Origin: Selenomonadales bacterium
GTDB taxonomy: Bacteria; Bacillota; Negativicutes; Selenomonadales; Selenomonadaceae
DNA length: 64,000 nucleotides
Direction: 5' to 3'
NCBI GenBank assembly: GCA_900769615.1
Contig: CAAGHH010000020.1
Location: forward strand, 1-64,000
Part shown: one piece after another, positions 23,988 through 33,324 of the stretch
How positions within the stretch are numbered: the stretch's first letter is position 1
Layout: each line of letters begins with the position of its first letter
Position numbers and translations under genes: made by a program
Notes under the pieces: generated by a model
What the model saw: the letters and a program-made list of their open reading frames with translations, nothing else
What the model was told of the DNA's origin: nothing
The model's database searches: none

Positions 23988-24467
23988 TCATTCGACTTGC
24001 CGTTTCCAATAGGCTAAATCGGGTTCATTTAACGGCAGGTCAATGGTTTGCCCATTATCATAATAGAAGCGAAAGCGGACGCTGTCCGCTTTTTTTATTG
24101 CCGGCAAACTAGAGCGGGGAAGCTCAACAAAGAGCTTGTTTTCGTTTTGAAATTTATGCTGGCTGTTTTTTTGTGGTGCTGGGGTCTGTTTTACGGCAGC
24201 TTTCATTTCCCAAGCTGAACCGTCGGTGTAAAGCACGGCTTCTGGTTTTAGCTTGGAATTGTCATAGCGCCAATCCCATAGCGTCAGCACAGCGCCTTCT
24301 AGCTCGCCCTTTTCATTATGGGAGCTTTGAAAGTCTATCTGACAGTAGGCCGATAAACTTTCGGCACTGCGATGATCCAATTGATAGATATAAGAAAGTC
24401 CAAAAATACCAATAATGATAAAAGCTAAGCCAACAAAGAGAACGGTTTTTTTTATTTTAGCAATCAT
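23988..24467 (-). CDS. Membrane-anchored protein of unknown function
   Basis: A 159-aa protein I do not recognise. Residues about 7-28 form a single membrane anchor (TVLFVGLAFIIIGIFGLSYIY); the rest is polar and probably extracytoplasmic, with a beta-rich look (VLTLWDWRYDNSKLKPEAVLY, VRFRFYYDNGQTIDLPL). No cysteine pair or catalytic motif stands out. It starts at ATG after AAAGGA and lies 48 bases upstream, in convergent-free tandem, of the Crp/Fnr gene's end; both are on the minus strand and may share a transcript. Confidence 0.75.
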   Translation of the reverse strand: MIAKIKKTVLFVGLAFIIIGIFGLSYIYQLDHRSAESLSAYCQIDFQSSHNEKGELEGAVLTLWDWRYDNSKLKPEAVLYTDGSAWEMKAAVKQTPAPQKNSQHKFQNENKLFVELPRSSLPAIKKADSVRFRFYYDNGQTIDLPLNEPDLAYWKRQVE

Positions 24468-24515
24468 GCAAATCCTTTCTTATGGGTAAATAATATTAAT
24501 AAAATTGACAATGAA

Positions 24516-25175
24516 TTATTTATTGTCGTTTAAACTGTTAGCACGCAAAATTTCCTGCTGCTCGTTATTTAGCATTATTTTGCCATGAAACAAACTGATA
24601 AGACCGGCGTCTTTAAGCTTGGTAACACAACGGTTGACGGTTTTGACACTAGTGCCAATATCATCAGCAATTTGCTGCCGGCTGGTATGCAGGATAAAGG
24701 TATCGGTTTTTATGGAACCAAGACGTTTGACGATATAATCTTGCAGCCGTTCAAGACTAGGGAGAAATTTTACGCGCCCGGCTTCTTTGGAGGTAGGATA
24801 CATTTTAGCCGCAAGTCTTTTGGCAACTGATACGGCAAAGTCGTTATCAAGGCGCATCCATTCGAGAAAAGTATCAGCTCGCATGGCGATGCCTTCGCAA
24901 TCGGTAACGGCTTCATTGGTAGCCGAGTAATATTCTTGTTCCGCAAGAATCTCTAAATCGCCGATAAGATCGGGAACTTCCATGGAGCCAAAGATAAATC
25001 GCTGACCGTTAGCAAATTCAGTACACACCCGTATCCGGCCTTTAGTCAGAAGTACCGCCCAATTAGCCCGATCTCCTTTTTGGACAATGGTTTCACCAGG
25101 GACGTAGGTCTTGCGCGTGGTTCGTTTGCGTATTCGCTCTGGCATGTGTTCAAGCATATATTCAAGCTGTTGCAT
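24516..25175 (-). CDS. Crp/Fnr-family transcription regulator
   Basis: A 219-aa regulator with an N-terminal cyclic-nucleotide-binding-like beta-roll (about residues 20-120), a dimer helix, and a C-terminal winged helix with SRQQIADDIGTSVKTVNRCVTKLKDAG as its recognition helix region. There is no N-terminal cysteine cluster as in Fnr, so an iron-sulfur oxygen sensor is unlikely. The ligand is unknown. It diverges from the purine permease gene, which it may control. Confidence 0.9.
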   Translation of the reverse strand: MQQLEYMLEHMPERIRKRTTRKTYVPGETIVQKGDRANWAVLLTKGRIRVCTEFANGQRFIFGSMEVPDLIGDLEILAEQEYYSATNEAVTDCEGIAMRADTFLEWMRLDNDFAVSVAKRLAAKMYPTSKEAGRVKFLPSLERLQDYIVKRLGSIKTDTFILHTSRQQIADDIGTSVKTVNRCVTKLKDAGLISLFHGKIMLNNEQQEILRANSLNDNK

Positions 25176-25371
25176 AATAGGATCCTTTCGTATAATCGTT
25201 CAAGGCAGGTAAATTGAAAAATTGATTGTTCTCTATCATTATATACTATTTACAGAATGATTAAAATTAGAAAAAATTGGCATTGTAGACATATGTCCTT
25301 TTTTTATTGATTGAAATTGTGTAAACTAAGAACTGTACTAAAGAATAAGAAAAAAGAAAGGAGAACGCATT

Positions 25372-26652
25372 ATGAAGACACTGTTTGGCGGAGCGCTAAA
25401 AGATCGTAATGTCTGGCAGCGGGAACTAATTGCAGGGGTTACGGCTTTTTTTGCCATATCATATATAATTATTGTAAATCCGCTGATTTTAGCTGATGCG
25501 GGTATTCCGGCTGAGCTTTCGGTGTTTGCAACCATTTTTTCATCAATTATTGGCTGTTTAATTATGGCTTTTGTCGCCGATGCACCGATTGTGCTGACAC
25601 CAGGCATGGGCATAAATGCGTTTTTTACTTATACTATCTGTGTGCAGCTTGGTCTGTCTTGGCAGGAAGCAATTGCGATATCCTTGGTATCGGGGCTTAT
25701 CTTTGCTTTTGTTGCTTGTACGAAATGGTGCCTGAAACTTAGCCGGGCGGTGCCGAATTCGCTGAAATGTGCGATAACGGCCGGTATTGGCTTGTATCTG
25801 GTGGAGATCGGTCTTGAAAAAGCGCAGCTTATCAAAAGGGGCGTAAGTTCAATAATTGAATTGGGATCGCTTACTAATCCGGTAGCGCTGCTGGCTATAT
25901 TGGGGCTGGTACTAAGCCTTGCTTTGCACCTTAGAAATGTCAAGGGCAGTTTTTTTCTGGCTATTATAATTATTAGTATCCTGGCTTGGTTTTTAGGGAT
26001 TCATGATGCTAGTCCTTTGGATTTAAACCTTGGCAATATCAGCCGTTATCCGGAGCTTTTACTGCAAGCTGATTTTTCGCATATCGCCAGTATTCCGTTT
26101 TTGTTATCAGTATTTTCCATGTCGATGATTATGATTTTTGAGACTATGGGACTTTTAGAGGGAATACTTCCCGATCAGAGCAAATTCAAAAAAACGTTTG
26201 AAGGGTCGGCCGTAACGACGATGTTTTCAAGCCTCTTAGGCACTAGTCCAACGGTAGCGGCTGCGGAAAGTGCTGCTGGTATTGCCAGCGGCGGCCGCAC
26301 GGGGCTTATGGCGCTGGTGGCAGCCGGGCTGTTTGCTGGTTCTATTTTCTTTATACCGCTGCTCTCTTTTGTGCCACAGGCAGCTATTGCGCCAGTCATT
26401 ATTATTACTGGAGCAATGATGATGCAGCAGATACAATATATCGCACTAGATGATTTTTCAGAATGGTTTCCCGCGTTTCTCGTGATAGTGCTGATTCCCT
26501 GGTCGGGAAGTATTTCAACTGGTCTGGCTTTCGGTTTTACTTTTTATCCATTGCTTAAAATTATGAACCGGCAGGCGCGGGAAGTGCATGTGCTAGGCTA
26601 TTTACTAGGCTTTCTTTTCCTCTTGAATCTTGTTTTCCAGGCAAGATTCTAA
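25372..26652 (+). CDS. NCS2-family purine permease
   Basis: A 426-aa membrane protein of the AzgA/PbuG branch of the NCS2 nucleobase carriers, with 12-14 helices. Family motifs are TPGMGINAFFTYTI (about residues 64-77), FETMGLLEG and the LLGTSPTVAAAESAAGIASGGRTG block that binds the base. It likely imports adenine, guanine or hypoxanthine with protons. No purine riboswitch is visible in the 196-bp upstream region. Confidence 0.92.
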   Translation: MKTLFGGALKDRNVWQRELIAGVTAFFAISYIIIVNPLILADAGIPAELSVFATIFSSIIGCLIMAFVADAPIVLTPGMGINAFFTYTICVQLGLSWQEAIAISLVSGLIFAFVACTKWCLKLSRAVPNSLKCAITAGIGLYLVEIGLEKAQLIKRGVSSIIELGSLTNPVALLAILGLVLSLALHLRNVKGSFFLAIIIISILAWFLGIHDASPLDLNLGNISRYPELLLQADFSHIASIPFLLSVFSMSMIMIFETMGLLEGILPDQSKFKKTFEGSAVTTMFSSLLGTSPTVAAAESAAGIASGGRTGLMALVAAGLFAGSIFFIPLLSFVPQAAIAPVIIITGAMMMQQIQYIALDDFSEWFPAFLVIVLIPWSGSISTGLAFGFTFYPLLKIMNRQAREVHVLGYLLGFLFLLNLVFQARF

Positions 26653-26816
26653 TAAAATTTACATAAAGCTTTTGACAGATAGTCCTGCCTGATCCTTTGC
26701 GGATTGGTCAGGACTATTTGTCAGTTAATGTTTTATGATGAAGGAATTTTTGTAAATTATGTAGTATAATATCTAATATGTGGTGTGCTAGTTGCAGGCG
26801 AAAAGAAGGTGATTGT

Positions 26817-28535
26817 GTGGAAAAACGACCTATTATGCTGATTGTGGATAATATTGCTTTAACCCGGAGCTCATTGCGCCAATTATTTCAGGCTGATTAT
26901 GTTATTATTGAAGCTTCCGATGTGCAGTCGGCATTGCAGGTAATTGAAAGTCAGCCCGTAAATATAGTTTTAGTCGATTTGTCCATGCCCGTTATGAATG
27001 GCTATGAACTGATAAACATTTTAAAGAGCAATAATCAGTATCGAGGGATACCGATTGTGGCAATGGCAGCTTATAGTGATGGCGATAGTGAAGTTCGGGC
27101 GATGGAAATGGGGGCTGCTGACTTTATTACTAAGCCGTTTAATCCAACCATTGTTCGTTGCCGGATAAGAAACGTCATGGCCAGAGCCGAAAATGAACTG
27201 CGGAAAATAGAAGGGATGGCTAAAGATCAGCAGCTGGTGGAAATGTGCCGGATGGTGGAACAGGATTCACTGACGGATATATATAATAGGGAAACATTTT
27301 ATCGTAAAACAGCAGAGCTGATGCGAAGCAATGTCAATATTGAATATGCGATAGTTTATCTTGATATCAGCTGCTTTAAGGTTATAAATGATTTATTCCG
27401 AATAGAGACGGGCAATCTTATTTTGGAAACAGCTGCGTATTATTTTAAAGTTGTTACGGAGCGCAAGGGATTATGTGCCAGAATAGAAGCCGATCACTTT
27501 GTTTTATGTCTGCCGGCGAAGGATTTGGATATAGAAGCCTTGCTGGCTGGCGTTGACAGTACGATTGCGTCACTAGGGATAAGCCATAGTATCAAATTTT
27601 ATGCTGGTGTGTACAACGTTGAAAATGTATTTTTGCCAGTAGATCAGATGTGTGATCGGGCGCATATGGCGTTAAATAAAGTAAAGGGCAATTATATCAA
27701 CCGCTATTCGTACTATGATAAGAGTATGCGGGAACAGTTCTTAGAAGAACAGATGATTGTGCGTGATATGGAATTTGCTTTGCAGGAGCATCAGTTCTGT
27801 ATATATATGCAGCCAGTATATAATCTGCATACAAATCATATTGTAAGTGCAGAGGCACTGGTGCGTTGGCAGCATCCAGTAAAGGGCATTATTTCGCCTG
27901 CTAAGTTTATACCGGTTTTTGAACATAATGGGTTCATTATAAAATTGGATCGGTTTGTTTGGGAAGAAGTCTGCAAATTTTTAAACCGGCAGCAGCAGTC
28001 AGGTCAGGCAGTACCTATTTCAGTGAATGTATCACGGCTTAATTTTTATAATCGTGATTTGCTGGATTTTTTACTGATGCTGGTAAAAAAATATAATTTG
28101 CCGACCAATATGCTAAAGCTTGAGGTTACGGAAACAGCTTATACTGAAAATCCGCATCAGCTGATGGGCATAGTGCGGGAATTTCGTGAGCATGGATTCC
28201 CTGTATTGATGGATGATTTTGGTTGTGGTTATTCTTCATTAAATATGCTGAAAGATTTACCAGTTGATGTTTTGAAGATAGACATGGCTTTTGTTCAGGA
28301 ATTAGAAAAGTCCAGCCGGGCTAATGCTATTATGAAATCTATTGTCGGTATGGCTAAAAATCTTAATATGGGTATTATTGTTGAAGGTGTGGAGACCAAG
28401 ACCCAGATTGATTTTTTGGCGGGGATTGGCTGTGAAAATATTCAGGGGTATTATTTTTCTAAGCCTTTGCCAGTAGCTGAGTTTGTCGGACTATTAGAGC
28501 GTGATATAAATAGTAGAAGAAAAACAGGTGAATAA
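26817..28535 (+). CDS. REC-GGDEF-EAL cyclic-di-GMP protein
   Basis: A cytosolic response regulator of about 572 aa. Domains: receiver (about 4-125; phospho-Asp54 in VLVDLSMP; the acidic pocket is D11-N12 rather than the usual DD), GGDEF (about 150-295) and EAL (about 310-560). The GGDEF signature is degraded to EADHF, so cyclase activity is unlikely. The EAL part keeps EALVRW, NVS, EVTET, DDFGCGYSS, KIDMAF, EGVET and QGYYFSKPL, so c-di-GMP hydrolysis is likely. GTG 26817 was chosen because AGAAGGTGA lies 5 bases before it; ATG 26778 has no SD sequence. The next gene starts right at its stop codon. Confidence 0.92.
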   Translation: MEKRPIMLIVDNIALTRSSLRQLFQADYVIIEASDVQSALQVIESQPVNIVLVDLSMPVMNGYELINILKSNNQYRGIPIVAMAAYSDGDSEVRAMEMGAADFITKPFNPTIVRCRIRNVMARAENELRKIEGMAKDQQLVEMCRMVEQDSLTDIYNRETFYRKTAELMRSNVNIEYAIVYLDISCFKVINDLFRIETGNLILETAAYYFKVVTERKGLCARIEADHFVLCLPAKDLDIEALLAGVDSTIASLGISHSIKFYAGVYNVENVFLPVDQMCDRAHMALNKVKGNYINRYSYYDKSMREQFLEEQMIVRDMEFALQEHQFCIYMQPVYNLHTNHIVSAEALVRWQHPVKGIISPAKFIPVFEHNGFIIKLDRFVWEEVCKFLNRQQQSGQAVPISVNVSRLNFYNRDLLDFLLMLVKKYNLPTNMLKLEVTETAYTENPHQLMGIVREFREHGFPVLMDDFGCGYSSLNMLKDLPVDVLKIDMAFVQELEKSSRANAIMKSIVGMAKNLNMGIIVEGVETKTQIDFLAGIGCENIQGYYFSKPLPVAEFVGLLERDINSRRKTGE

Positions 28536-29189
28536 TTGAAAACAGCAGCGTTTATTTTTGATATGGACGGCGTGATAATAGACAGTGAACCTATTCATTC
28601 ACGCGTAAAAATGGATACGTTTGCGCATTTTGCGCTGGATTTTCCGGAAAAAGATTTAGCTTTGTATATGGGCAGGACCAGCGAAGCAATTTTTAGTGAT
28701 GTCTTGAAAAAGTCGGGGCGCACGGATATTTTACTAGAGGATTTGGTGCGATATAAACATGAGCACTACCTGGAGGTATTAGAAAGTGGTATTATTGAGC
28801 CGGTTGCTGGCAGTGTCGAATTGATTCAGTCGCTCAAGGCAGCGGGGCTGCCGTTAGCACTCGCTACGTCATCGTGGCCTAAGGTTATGCGGACGGTATT
28901 GGCGCAGTTTGGCATAAGTGATTGTTTTCAATCAGTTATTTCCGGTGGTGAGCTTCCAGCAAGCAAACCGGATCCAGCGATTTATCGGCTTTCTGCGAAA
29001 AATCTCGGTGTTGCTCCTGACAGTTGCATGGTGCTGGAGGATACGGAAAATGGGATCAAGGCTGCTAAAGGGGCGGGGATGTATTGTATCGCGTATCGCA
29101 ATCCCAATTCCGGTCAACAAAATTTAGCACAGGCGGATCTGGTAGTAGATTCAATTGCTGACATAAGTTTAAAAAATATACTAGGTTAA
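28536..29189 (+). CDS. HAD phosphatase, beta-phosphoglucomutase-like
   Basis: A 217-aa haloacid-dehalogenase hydrolase with motif I FDMDGVIIDSEP (nucleophile Asp near residue 9), motif II ATSSW, and motifs III and IV in KPDPAIY and LEDTENGIKAAK. The long alpha-helical cap between motifs I and II puts it with phosphoglycolate phosphatase and beta-phosphoglucomutase relatives. Substrate unknown. It starts at TTG touching the stop of the EAL gene (AGGTGA as SD), so the two are co-translated. Confidence 0.88.
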   Translation: MKTAAFIFDMDGVIIDSEPIHSRVKMDTFAHFALDFPEKDLALYMGRTSEAIFSDVLKKSGRTDILLEDLVRYKHEHYLEVLESGIIEPVAGSVELIQSLKAAGLPLALATSSWPKVMRTVLAQFGISDCFQSVISGGELPASKPDPAIYRLSAKNLGVAPDSCMVLEDTENGIKAAKGAGMYCIAYRNPNSGQQNLAQADLVVDSIADISLKNILG

Positions 29190-29227
29190 AAATAAAGCCC
29201 TCCCATTTTCGGGAAGGCTTTATTTTT
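29189..29227 (+). terminator. Terminator after the HAD gene
   Basis: AAAATAAAGCC / GGCTTTATTTT with an inner CTCCC/GGGAA part, ending in a T-run; the A-rich left arm makes it usable from both sides. Confidence 0.85.
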
Positions 29228-29266
29228 GAGCTGTCAAAGCTGTTATCATCTTTAACGTCGGTTATA

Positions 29267-29539
29267 TCAGACAATAGGAAAACTGGCAATTGCACCAAAT
29301 TTGATGCAATCAGTAGCAGCGGTAGGATCACCAGCCAGGATAGCGTCATGAACGGCTTCCAGGTCACTGCTTTCGATATGAATACGACCAGCAGCTAGCT
29401 CAGCGGTGACTTTTTCTAAAAGCAGCTTGCGGGCTTTTTTGGTGTCATGATAAATCGTCTGATTATAGAATACGTTCATGGACGTTTGGCTTTTGGCCTC
29501 GTCACAGTTAAAGAAGATGAAGGCGTTTTTCTCTTTCAT
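29267..29539 (-). CDS. Small conserved-looking protein of unknown function
   Basis: A 90-aa soluble protein I do not recognise. It opens with KEKNAFIFFNCDEAKSQTSMN, has a basic helical middle (YHDTKKARKLLLEKVTAEL) and ends hydrophobic (IKFGAIASFPIV). A good SD sequence (AAAGGGGGA) precedes its ATG. It stands alone between two terminators. Confidence 0.75.
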   Translation of the reverse strand: MKEKNAFIFFNCDEAKSQTSMNVFYNQTIYHDTKKARKLLLEKVTAELAAGRIHIESSDLEAVHDAILAGDPTAATDCIKFGAIASFPIV

Positions 29540-29678
29540 TAGTAAAATCCCCCTTTTACTTGTTAAGAAAAATTTTCGAATATGTTGCTATTATAACATA
29601 ATTTCCAGGAAATGATAAATCTGGTACTTTTGGCACGAAATATTGTCTTTTAAGTTTTGTAGATATTAAGGAAATCGT

Positions 29679-29707
29679 TTGACAAATAACCATCTATGGT
29701 TTAAAGT
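29679..29707 (+). promoter_or_regulatory. Promoter of galM
   Basis: TTGACA (29679-29684), 17 bases, TAAAGT (29702-29707). Confidence 0.6.
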
Positions 29708-29772
29708 GAAAATATATGTAAAGAATTGTTTGAAATAAATCGCAATTCAAATTAAATCCTGGAGGGATAAAT

Positions 29773-30900
29773 ATGGCTATAATTAAAAAAGAAGCATTTG
29801 GAACGCTTAGCGATGGCAGCAAGGTAGAGTTGTATACACTTCGCAACACCAAAGGGACCGAGGTCAAGATTACGACCTATGGAGCGCGGCTGGTCAGCTG
29901 GCGGACTTTTGATAGAAATTATAAACCGGTAGATGTAGTTTTAGGTTATGCGGATGCAGCTGCCTATGAAAAAGATGATACCAGTATGGGCGGCGTAGTG
30001 GGACGCCATGCTAACCGCATTGCTGGGGGCAAAGCGGTTATTGACGGTAAGGAATATCAGCTTGATTTAAATACCGGTTCTAAGATGCAAAATCATATTC
30101 ATGGCGGTTTTAAAGGCTTTCATGACCAGTTATGGACAGCTGAGGAAACTTATGAAGGGGTAAAGTTTACTTATAAGGCTAAAGATGGTGAAGGCGGTTA
30201 TCCTGGTAATATGACGGTGTCGGTTCTCTATTCGCTGTCTAATGATAACGAGCTGTCACTTAAATATGAGGCGGTTTCGGATAAAGATACGATTTGCAAT
30301 CTTACTAATCATAGTTATTTCAATTTGAATGGTTTTGCGTCGGGTCCTGTGCTCGGACAGAAAATCCAGATTTTTGCTGATAAATACACTTGGGCGGATG
30401 CGGAGTCATTGCCCGATGGCAGAATTTTGCCAGTTGCTGGCACGCCGATGGATTTGCGGCAGCCAACATTAATTGGGGCGCATATTGATGATGACTTTGA
30501 TGAGCTAAAGATGGGACAGGGCTATGACCATAACTGGGTAATCAATGATACGCCGATAAGCGTTGAACAAAAAAGTGGTATGTTTGGTTTTGATCCACAT
30601 TGTCCGATTGATTATAATAAAGCAGGTCTTAAAAAAGCGGCTTATGCTGAAGCTGAAGAATCAGGTCTTACCCTTACTTGCTACACGACAGCTCCGGGGG
30701 TGCAGTTTTACACCGGTAACTTCCTTTGCGGCGGTATAAAAGGCAAAGATGGCGTTGAATTTGAACGCCGGACAGGGTTCTGCCTGGAAACGCAATATTA
30801 TCCAAATGCCTTAGCTAATCCGGAATTCCCCCAGCCAATTCTCAAGAAGGGGGATATTTGGCAGTCGCAAACGGTTTATGTTTTGCAATTAAAAGATTAA
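29773..30900 (+). CDS. galM: Aldose 1-epimerase
   Basis: Interconverts alpha and beta anomers of galactose, glucose and related sugars. It is 375 aa. The substrate-binding arginine lies in VVGRHANRIAGG, the first catalytic histidine in LTNHSYFNLNG, and the catalytic glutamate in the C-terminal FCLETQYYPNALANPEFPQP. The start ATG follows GGAGGG. It is a single-gene unit with its own promoter and terminator. Confidence 0.94.
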   Translation: MAIIKKEAFGTLSDGSKVELYTLRNTKGTEVKITTYGARLVSWRTFDRNYKPVDVVLGYADAAAYEKDDTSMGGVVGRHANRIAGGKAVIDGKEYQLDLNTGSKMQNHIHGGFKGFHDQLWTAEETYEGVKFTYKAKDGEGGYPGNMTVSVLYSLSNDNELSLKYEAVSDKDTICNLTNHSYFNLNGFASGPVLGQKIQIFADKYTWADAESLPDGRILPVAGTPMDLRQPTLIGAHIDDDFDELKMGQGYDHNWVINDTPISVEQKSGMFGFDPHCPIDYNKAGLKKAAYAEAEESGLTLTCYTTAPGVQFYTGNFLCGGIKGKDGVEFERRTGFCLETQYYPNALANPEFPQPILKKGDIWQSQTVYVLQLKD

Positions 30901-30926
30901 TGATTAAATTTTATTGAAAGCAAGGC

Positions 30927-30965
30927 TAATCCGCATTTATGCAGACATAAATGCGGATTATTTTA
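30927..30965 (+). terminator. Terminator of galM
   Basis: Perfect 15-bp stem (30927-30941 with 30946-30960), 4-nt loop, TTTT after. Confidence 0.85.
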
Positions 30966-31044
30966 TAAGCTGACTGACAGGATTAAATAAGAGTTATTCT
31001 TAATGAGGATAATATTTGACAATAATAAAATAAGGCGAATTTAG

Positions 31045-31073
31045 TAGACAATTGTCAGTGTAACTATTACAAT
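31045..31073 (+). promoter_or_regulatory. Promoter of sucCD
   Basis: TAGACA (31045-31050), 17 bases, TACAAT (31068-31073). A separate TTGACA at 31016-31021 has no good partner -10. Confidence 0.5.
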
Positions 31074-31140
31074 ATAACTGGCAAATAAAAATAAACAATA
31101 ATAAACAATAGTGCTAATGTTAGCAGCAGGGAGGAAGATC

Positions 31141-32334
31141 ATGAATATTCATGAGTATCAAAGCAAGGCGATTTTGAAATCCTATGGTGTTAAGGTCCCG
31201 GAAGGCTTGCCAGCCTTTAGTGTGCAAGAGGCTATTGCAAATGCGAAAAAGATTGCGACACCGGTAATGGTAGTTAAGGCGCAGATTCATGCTGGCGGAC
31301 GCGGCAAGGCTGGCGGTGTAAAAATAGCTAAAACTGTCGCTGAGGTAGAGCAGTATGCGACTGAACTCTTAGGTAAGACTTTGGTAACTAAGCAGACTGG
31401 TCCTGCTGGTAAAAAAGTAAACCGATTACTGATAGAAGCAGGCTCTAATATAAAAAAAGAGTATTATCTGTCATTTGTTATTGACCGGCAGACTGCTAAG
31501 GTAGTTATGATGGGCTCCGAGGAAGGCGGTATGGAAATAGAAAAAGTCGCTGCGGAGATGCCGGATAAGATTATCAAGGAATATATTGATCCAGCTATTG
31601 GTTTAGCCCCATTTCAGGCTAACCGCATGGCTTATGCCATGAATTTTCCACCGGCAGCTATCCGCAAGGCAGAAAAACTGATGCTTTGTTTGTACAATGC
31701 CTTTATTGGAAAAGATTGCTCGCTAGCTGAGATAAATCCGCTGGTGGTAACAGCCGAAGATGATGTGGTAGCTTTGGATGCTAAGCTGAACTTTGATGAT
31801 AGTGCGCTTTATAGACATCCTGATATTGAAGAGCTTCGGGATGAAAGCGAAGAGGATCCTAAAGAACGGCGGGCAGCTAAGGCTGGGCTAAACTATGTAA
31901 ATCTTGGCGGCGATGTTGCTTGCATGGTCAATGGCGCGGGACTGGCTATGGCTACGGTTGATATTATTAAATACTATGGCGGGGAGCCGGCTAATTTCCT
32001 TGATGTTGGTGGTGATTCAACCCCAGAAAAAATTGCTGAAGCCTTTAATATTATGTTGGAGGGCAATCAGGCCAAGGGTATTTTTGTCAATATCTTTGGT
32101 GGCATAAATAAATGTGATTTGGTTGCTGAAGGAATAGTAGAGGCTGCTAAACTCATCTCAAAAGATGGCAAATCGCTGCCAGTTCCAGTAGTTGTGCGTT
32201 TGGAAGGCACTAATGTCAAACGAGGTCGGGAAATTTTACAGAATACGCCGATTGCTAATGTTATCATGGCGCCGACAATGGAGGGCGGTGCGGAAGAAAT
32301 CGTTAAATTAGTAAAACAGGCTGAGCAAGGCTGA
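31141..32334 (+). CDS. sucC: Succinyl-CoA synthetase beta subunit
   Basis: Beta subunit of the enzyme that couples succinyl-CoA and succinate to ADP/ATP (or GDP/GTP). It is 397 aa with an ATP-grasp domain ([16 protein letters not shown]) and a C-terminal ligase-CoA domain ([19 protein letters not shown]). The ATG at 31141 follows GGGAGGAAG; an earlier in-frame ATG at 31111 has no SD sequence. In fermenting Negativicutes this enzyme fits the succinate-propionate route. Confidence 0.96.
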   Translation: MNIHEYQSKAILKSYGVKVPEGLPAFSVQEAIANAKKIATPVMVVKAQIHAGGRGKAGGVKIAKTVAEVEQYATELLGKTLVTKQTGPAGKKVNRLLIEAGSNIKKEYYLSFVIDRQTAKVVMMGSEEGGMEIEKVAAEMPDKIIKEYIDPAIGLAPFQANRMAYAMNFPPAAIRKAEKLMLCLYNAFIGKDCSLAEINPLVVTAEDDVVALDAKLNFDDSALYRHPDIEELRDESEEDPKERRAAKAGLNYVNLGGDVACMVNGAGLAMATVDIIKYYGGEPANFLDVGGDSTPEKIAEAFNIMLEGNQAKGIFVNIFGGINKCDLVAEGIVEAAKLISKDGKSLPVPVVVRLEGTNVKRGREILQNTPIANVIMAPTMEGGAEEIVKLVKQAEQG

Positions 32335-32354
32335 TTTTGGCAGGAGGGTTTAAG

Positions 32355-33260
32355 ATGGGCGTTTTGATAAATAAAGATACCAAGGTTATAGTTCAAGGCA
32401 TCACTGGCAAGGCGGCAGCCTTTCATACCAAGCAGATGCTGGATTATGGTACAAAAATTGTAGCTGGAGTTACGCCGGGCAAGGCTGGTCAAATGGTAGA
32501 AGGCGTGCCGGTTTATAATACGGTAAAAGAAGCTGTGGCAAAAACTGGTGCTACGGCCTCGGTTATTTATGTGCCAGCGCGTTTTGCCGCTGATTCGATT
32601 ATGGAGGCAGTTGATGCTGGTCTTGATTTGGCAGTATGTATAACGGAACATATTCCGGTGCTGGATATGATAAAGGTTCGCCGTTACATGGAAGGCAAGA
32701 AAACGCGGCTGATTGGACCAAATTGTCCAGGAATATTAACAGCTGATGAAGCTAAACTGGGTATTATTCCGGGATATATTCATAAAAAAGGGCATGTTGG
32801 TGTAATTTCCCGTTCGGGAACGCTTACGTATGAAGCGACATTCCAGCTTACCGCGGCTGGTATCGGTCAGACAACAGCTATTGGCATCGGCGGTGATCCA
32901 ATAAAGGGAACTGACTTTATTGATGCGTTGGAGCTGTTTAAAAACGATCCGGATACATTGGCAGTGTTGATAATAGGTGAAATTGGCGGTACGGCTGAAG
33001 AAGATGCCGCTAAATGGATTGCGGAAAACATGCCAGATAAACCGGTCGCAGCCTTTATTTCAGGTCGTCAGGCGCCTCCGGGCAAACGTATGGGACATGC
33101 GGGGGCAATTATATCAGGCGGCAAAGGTACGGCTGCTGATAAGATCAAAGCCTTGAATGCGGTTGGTATAGAGGTGGCAGATACGGTAGCGCATATTGGC
33201 GAAACAGTAGTTGCTACGCTAAAGAAAAAAGGTATTTACGAGCAGTGTCATACTTGTTAA
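32355..33260 (+). CDS. sucD: Succinyl-CoA synthetase alpha subunit
   Basis: Alpha subunit, 301 aa, carrying the CoA-binding Rossmann domain ([16 protein letters not shown]) and the phospho-histidine in [17 protein letters not shown]. The ATG at 32355 follows GGAGGG and begins [10 protein letters not shown] as in relatives. It lies 20 bases behind sucC and ends at a strong terminator. Confidence 0.96.
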   Translation: MGVLINKDTKVIVQGITGKAAAFHTKQMLDYGTKIVAGVTPGKAGQMVEGVPVYNTVKEAVAKTGATASVIYVPARFAADSIMEAVDAGLDLAVCITEHIPVLDMIKVRRYMEGKKTRLIGPNCPGILTADEAKLGIIPGYIHKKGHVGVISRSGTLTYEATFQLTAAGIGQTTAIGIGGDPIKGTDFIDALELFKNDPDTLAVLIIGEIGGTAEEDAAKWIAENMPDKPVAAFISGRQAPPGKRMGHAGAIISGGKGTAADKIKALNAVGIEVADTVAHIGETVVATLKKKGIYEQCHTC

Positions 33261-33269
33261 AGGAATGAC

Positions 33270-33312
33270 CAACAAAAATAAGAGCAGCTTTAAGCTGCTC
33301 TTATTTTTGTTG
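33270..33312. terminator. Bidirectional terminator, 19-bp stem
   Basis: Perfect stem 33270-33288 with 33294-33312, 5-nt loop, A-run and T-run in the arms. It serves sucCD and the convergent hydrogenase operon. Confidence 0.92.
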
Positions 33313-33324
33313 CAAGATATTTTA

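Noticed and set aside
31016..31021. TTGACA as the sucC -35 element
   Set aside because: No acceptable -10 lies 16-18 bases downstream.
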